From: Clostridia bacterium
GTDB taxonomy: Bacteria > Bacillota > Clostridia > Christensenellales > Aristaeellaceae
DNA length: 34,658 nt
Assembly (NCBI GenBank): GCA_017527065.1
Contig: JAFXQO010000018.1
Location: 1 to 34,658, forward strand
Direction of reading: 5' to 3'
In this document: piece after piece, positions 33,108 through 34,658 of the stretch
Position numbering within the stretch: the stretch's first letter is position 1
Layout: each line of letters starts with the position of its first letter
Translations under genes and position numbers: made by a program
Notes under the pieces: model-generated
Databases searched by the model: none
The model's input: the letters and a program-made list of their open reading frames with translations, nothing else
Told to the model about the DNA's origin: nothing

Positions 33108-33130
33108 CGGCCTGAAAGGCAGACGATCTC

Positions 33131-34459
33131 ATGAAGAGACCCAACATCATCTTTTATTTCACGGATCAGCAGCGCTGGGACACCATGGGCTGCTACGGCC
33201 AGCGGCTGGATATCACCCCCAACCTGGACCGGATCGCCGCCGAGGGCTGCCGCTTTGACGGGGCGTTCACCTGCCAGCCAGTGTGCGGCCCCGCCCGCGC
33301 CTGCCTGCAGACCGGCCTCTGGCCCACCGAGACGGGCTGCTTCCGGAACGACATAGAGATCCCCCAAAACGTGCCCACCCTGGCCGGCGCGCTGAACGAG
33401 GCGGGATACAAGACAGCCTATGTGGGCAAGTGGCATTTGGCTTCCAACCGCGACAAGGGCCTTCTGAATCGCACCGGCCCCATTCCGGAGGAACTGCGCG
33501 GCGGCTATTCAGACTACTGGATGGCCGCGGACGCGCTGGAATACACCTCCCACGGCTACAACGGCTTCGTGTTCGACAAGGACAACAACCGCGTGGACTT
33601 CACGGGCTACCGCGTGGACTGCATCAACGATTTCGCCGTGGACTACATCCACCGGCAGGATGGCAAGCAGCCCTTCTTCCTCTTCGTATCCCAGCTGGAT
33701 CCCCATCACCAGAACGACCACAACCGCTACGAAGGGCCGGACGGCAGCAAGCGCCGCTTCGCGAACTACGACGTGCCGGGGGACCTCGCGGGGCACGGCG
33801 GCGACTGGCGCGAGAACTTTCCGGACTACCTGGGCCAGTGCCGGCGCATCGACGAAAACGTGGGGCGGCTGGTGGACGCGCTGATCGACCAGGGCCTGTG
33901 GGAGAACACGATCTTCATCTACACCGCCGACCACGGCTCGCATTTCCGAACGCGCAACGAGGAATACAAGCGCTCCTGCCACGACGCCTGCACCCACGTC
34001 CCGCTGATCATCCACGGCCCCGGCTTCAACCGGCGCGCGGTGATCAAGGAGCTGGTGAGCCTCATGGACATGCCCGCCACCGTTCTGGACTGCGCCGGCG
34101 CGCGGCGTCCCGAGGGCTTCCACGGCCGATCCCTGCGGCCCCTGGCGGCGGGCGAAGCGGAGGACTGGGAGGACGCGGTGTTCATGCAGATCAGCGAAAG
34201 CCAGGTGGGCCGCGCCGTGCGCACGCCCACGTGGAAGTATTCCGTCCGCGCGCAGGACAAAAACGGGCGCACGGACATGGACGCTGATACCTACACCGAG
34301 GATTTCCTCTACCACCTGCCGAGCGACCCCCACGAGCAAAACAACCTCGTGACCGATCCCCGATACGCCGAGGAACGGGCGGCCATGAAAAAGCTGCTTC
34401 TGCGCAAGATGGAGGAGGCGGGCGAAGCCCTGCCGCAGATCCTCCCGGCGAAAGCCTAA
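33131..34459 (+). CDS. Cysteine-type sulfatase
   Basis: A sulfatase-superfamily hydrolase of 442 residues. The N-terminus NIIFYFTDQQRWDTMGCYG gives the metal-binding Asp12-Gln13 pair, VCGPARACLQTG (51-62) holds the C-x-P-x-R motif with Cys52 to be converted to formylglycine and Arg56, GKWHL (99-103) gives Lys100 and His102, and TADHGSHF (near 266) gives the metal-binding Asp-His. It needs a maturase (anSME or FGE) that is not in the window. No signal peptide, so it works inside the cell on imported sulfate esters; phosphonate monoester hydrolases share this fold and are an alternative. The weak GAAAGG site and a 23-base gap place it last in the importer operon. Confidence 0.92.
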   Translation: MKRPNIIFYFTDQQRWDTMGCYGQRLDITPNLDRIAAEGCRFDGAFTCQPVCGPARACLQTGLWPTETGCFRNDIEIPQNVPTLAGALNEAGYKTAYVGKWHLASNRDKGLLNRTGPIPEELRGGYSDYWMAADALEYTSHGYNGFVFDKDNNRVDFTGYRVDCINDFAVDYIHRQDGKQPFFLFVSQLDPHHQNDHNRYEGPDGSKRRFANYDVPGDLAGHGGDWRENFPDYLGQCRRIDENVGRLVDALIDQGLWENTIFIYTADHGSHFRTRNEEYKRSCHDACTHVPLIIHGPGFNRRAVIKELVSLMDMPATVLDCAGARRPEGFHGRSLRPLAAGEAEDWEDAVFMQISESQVGRAVRTPTWKYSVRAQDKNGRTDMDADTYTEDFLYHLPSDPHEQNNLVTDPRYAEERAAMKKLLLRKMEEAGEALPQILPAKA

Positions 34460-34473
34460 CGAGAAGGACATAG

Positions 34474-34505
34474 AAAAATCCCGCGCCGGACAGCGCGGGA
34501 TTTTT
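34474..34505. terminator. Bidirectional terminator between sulfatase and tuf
   Basis: AAAAATCCCGCGC (34474-34486) pairs with GCGCGGGATTTTT (34493-34505), loop CGGACA. A-run and T-run flank the GC stem on both sides, so it serves both converging genes. Confidence 0.95.
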
Positions 34506-34519
34506 ATTGGCTCATTTGA

Positions 34520-34658
34520 TTATTCGATGATCTTGGTGACGACGCCCGAACCGACGGTGCGGCCGCCCTCGCGAATGGCGAAACGCAGGCCCTCTTCGCA
34601 GGCGATCGGGGTGATCAGGGTGATCTCCATGTCGATGTTGTCGCCAGGCATAACCATC
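34520..34658 (-). CDS. tuf: Elongation factor Tu, C-terminal fragment
   Basis: The last 45 codons and the TAA stop of EF-Tu, which delivers aminoacyl-tRNA to the ribosome. The readable protein begins MVMPGDNI and contains [17 protein letters not shown], the strongly conserved end of domain III, finishing in KIIE. The gene continues beyond the right edge of the window, so start and operon context are unknown. It converges on the sulfatase gene with a shared terminator. It marks this as chromosomal rather than plasmid DNA. Confidence 0.97.
   Translation of the reverse strand, partial: MVMPGDNIDMEITLITPIACEEGLRFAIREGGRTVGSGVVTKIIE

Noticed and set aside
1-34658. CRISPR array, prophage or insertion sequence
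   Set aside because: No regularly spaced direct repeats, no cas, integrase or transposase motifs on either strand by eye.

Overview
The window looks like a chromosomal piece of a GC-rich, anaerobic member of the Clostridia (phylum Bacillota). The reasons are an AddA-type helicase-nuclease instead of RecB, a long clostridial-style HflX, a rubrerythrin, an IscR/NifS/NifU iron-sulfur set, strong AGGAGG ribosome binding sites, sigma-A promoters with 17-18 bp spacers, and an EF-Tu end at the right edge. The exact order or family cannot be read from this sequence; a gut-type lineage is an inference from the gene content (sugar hydrolases, sulfatase). I saw no phage, transposase, CRISPR array or tRNA.

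Layout. 0-8.2 kb is almost entirely on the minus strand: nagB, the SRP RNA with its promoter, a VanY-like carboxypeptidase, hflX carrying an N-terminal JAMM-like motif, a nucleotidyltransferase, nifU, a compact palindromic repeat, nifS, iscR and rubrerythrin. 8.2-13.3 kb is on the plus strand: a small amidase-domain protein, a lipoprotein and a two-gene heterodimeric ABC exporter ending in a strong terminator. 13.4-22.7 kb is on the minus strand: a xylulokinase/acetyltransferase/TIM-barrel operon, addA, and a GH38 alpha-mannosidase 12 bp upstream of addA. 22.9-34.5 kb is on the plus strand: an SGNH hydrolase with a DUF4358-like lipoprotein; a four-gene operon (unknown repeat-rich protein, two-helix membrane protein, neutral-ceramidase-like hydrolase, YtcJ-type amidohydrolase); then, from a perfect consensus promoter, an ABC importer (binding protein, fused permease, ATPase) and a C-type sulfatase. 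The 3' end of tuf converges on it.

How the genes work together. iscR-nifS-nifU form an iron-sulfur supply unit, with nifU on its own promoter. The xylB operon looks like a pentose or ketose route. The right third is the most accessory part: an amide hydrolase fold, an amidohydrolase, an importer and a sulfatase side by side suggest uptake and stripping of a sulfated and/or amide-bearing organic compound. That link is inference; no substrate can be named from the sequence. The best leads are the JAMM-HflX fusion, the ceramidase-like protein with an Asp where the family's nucleophilic Ser is expected, the unknown 356-residue protein, and several attenuator-like or operator-like dyads.
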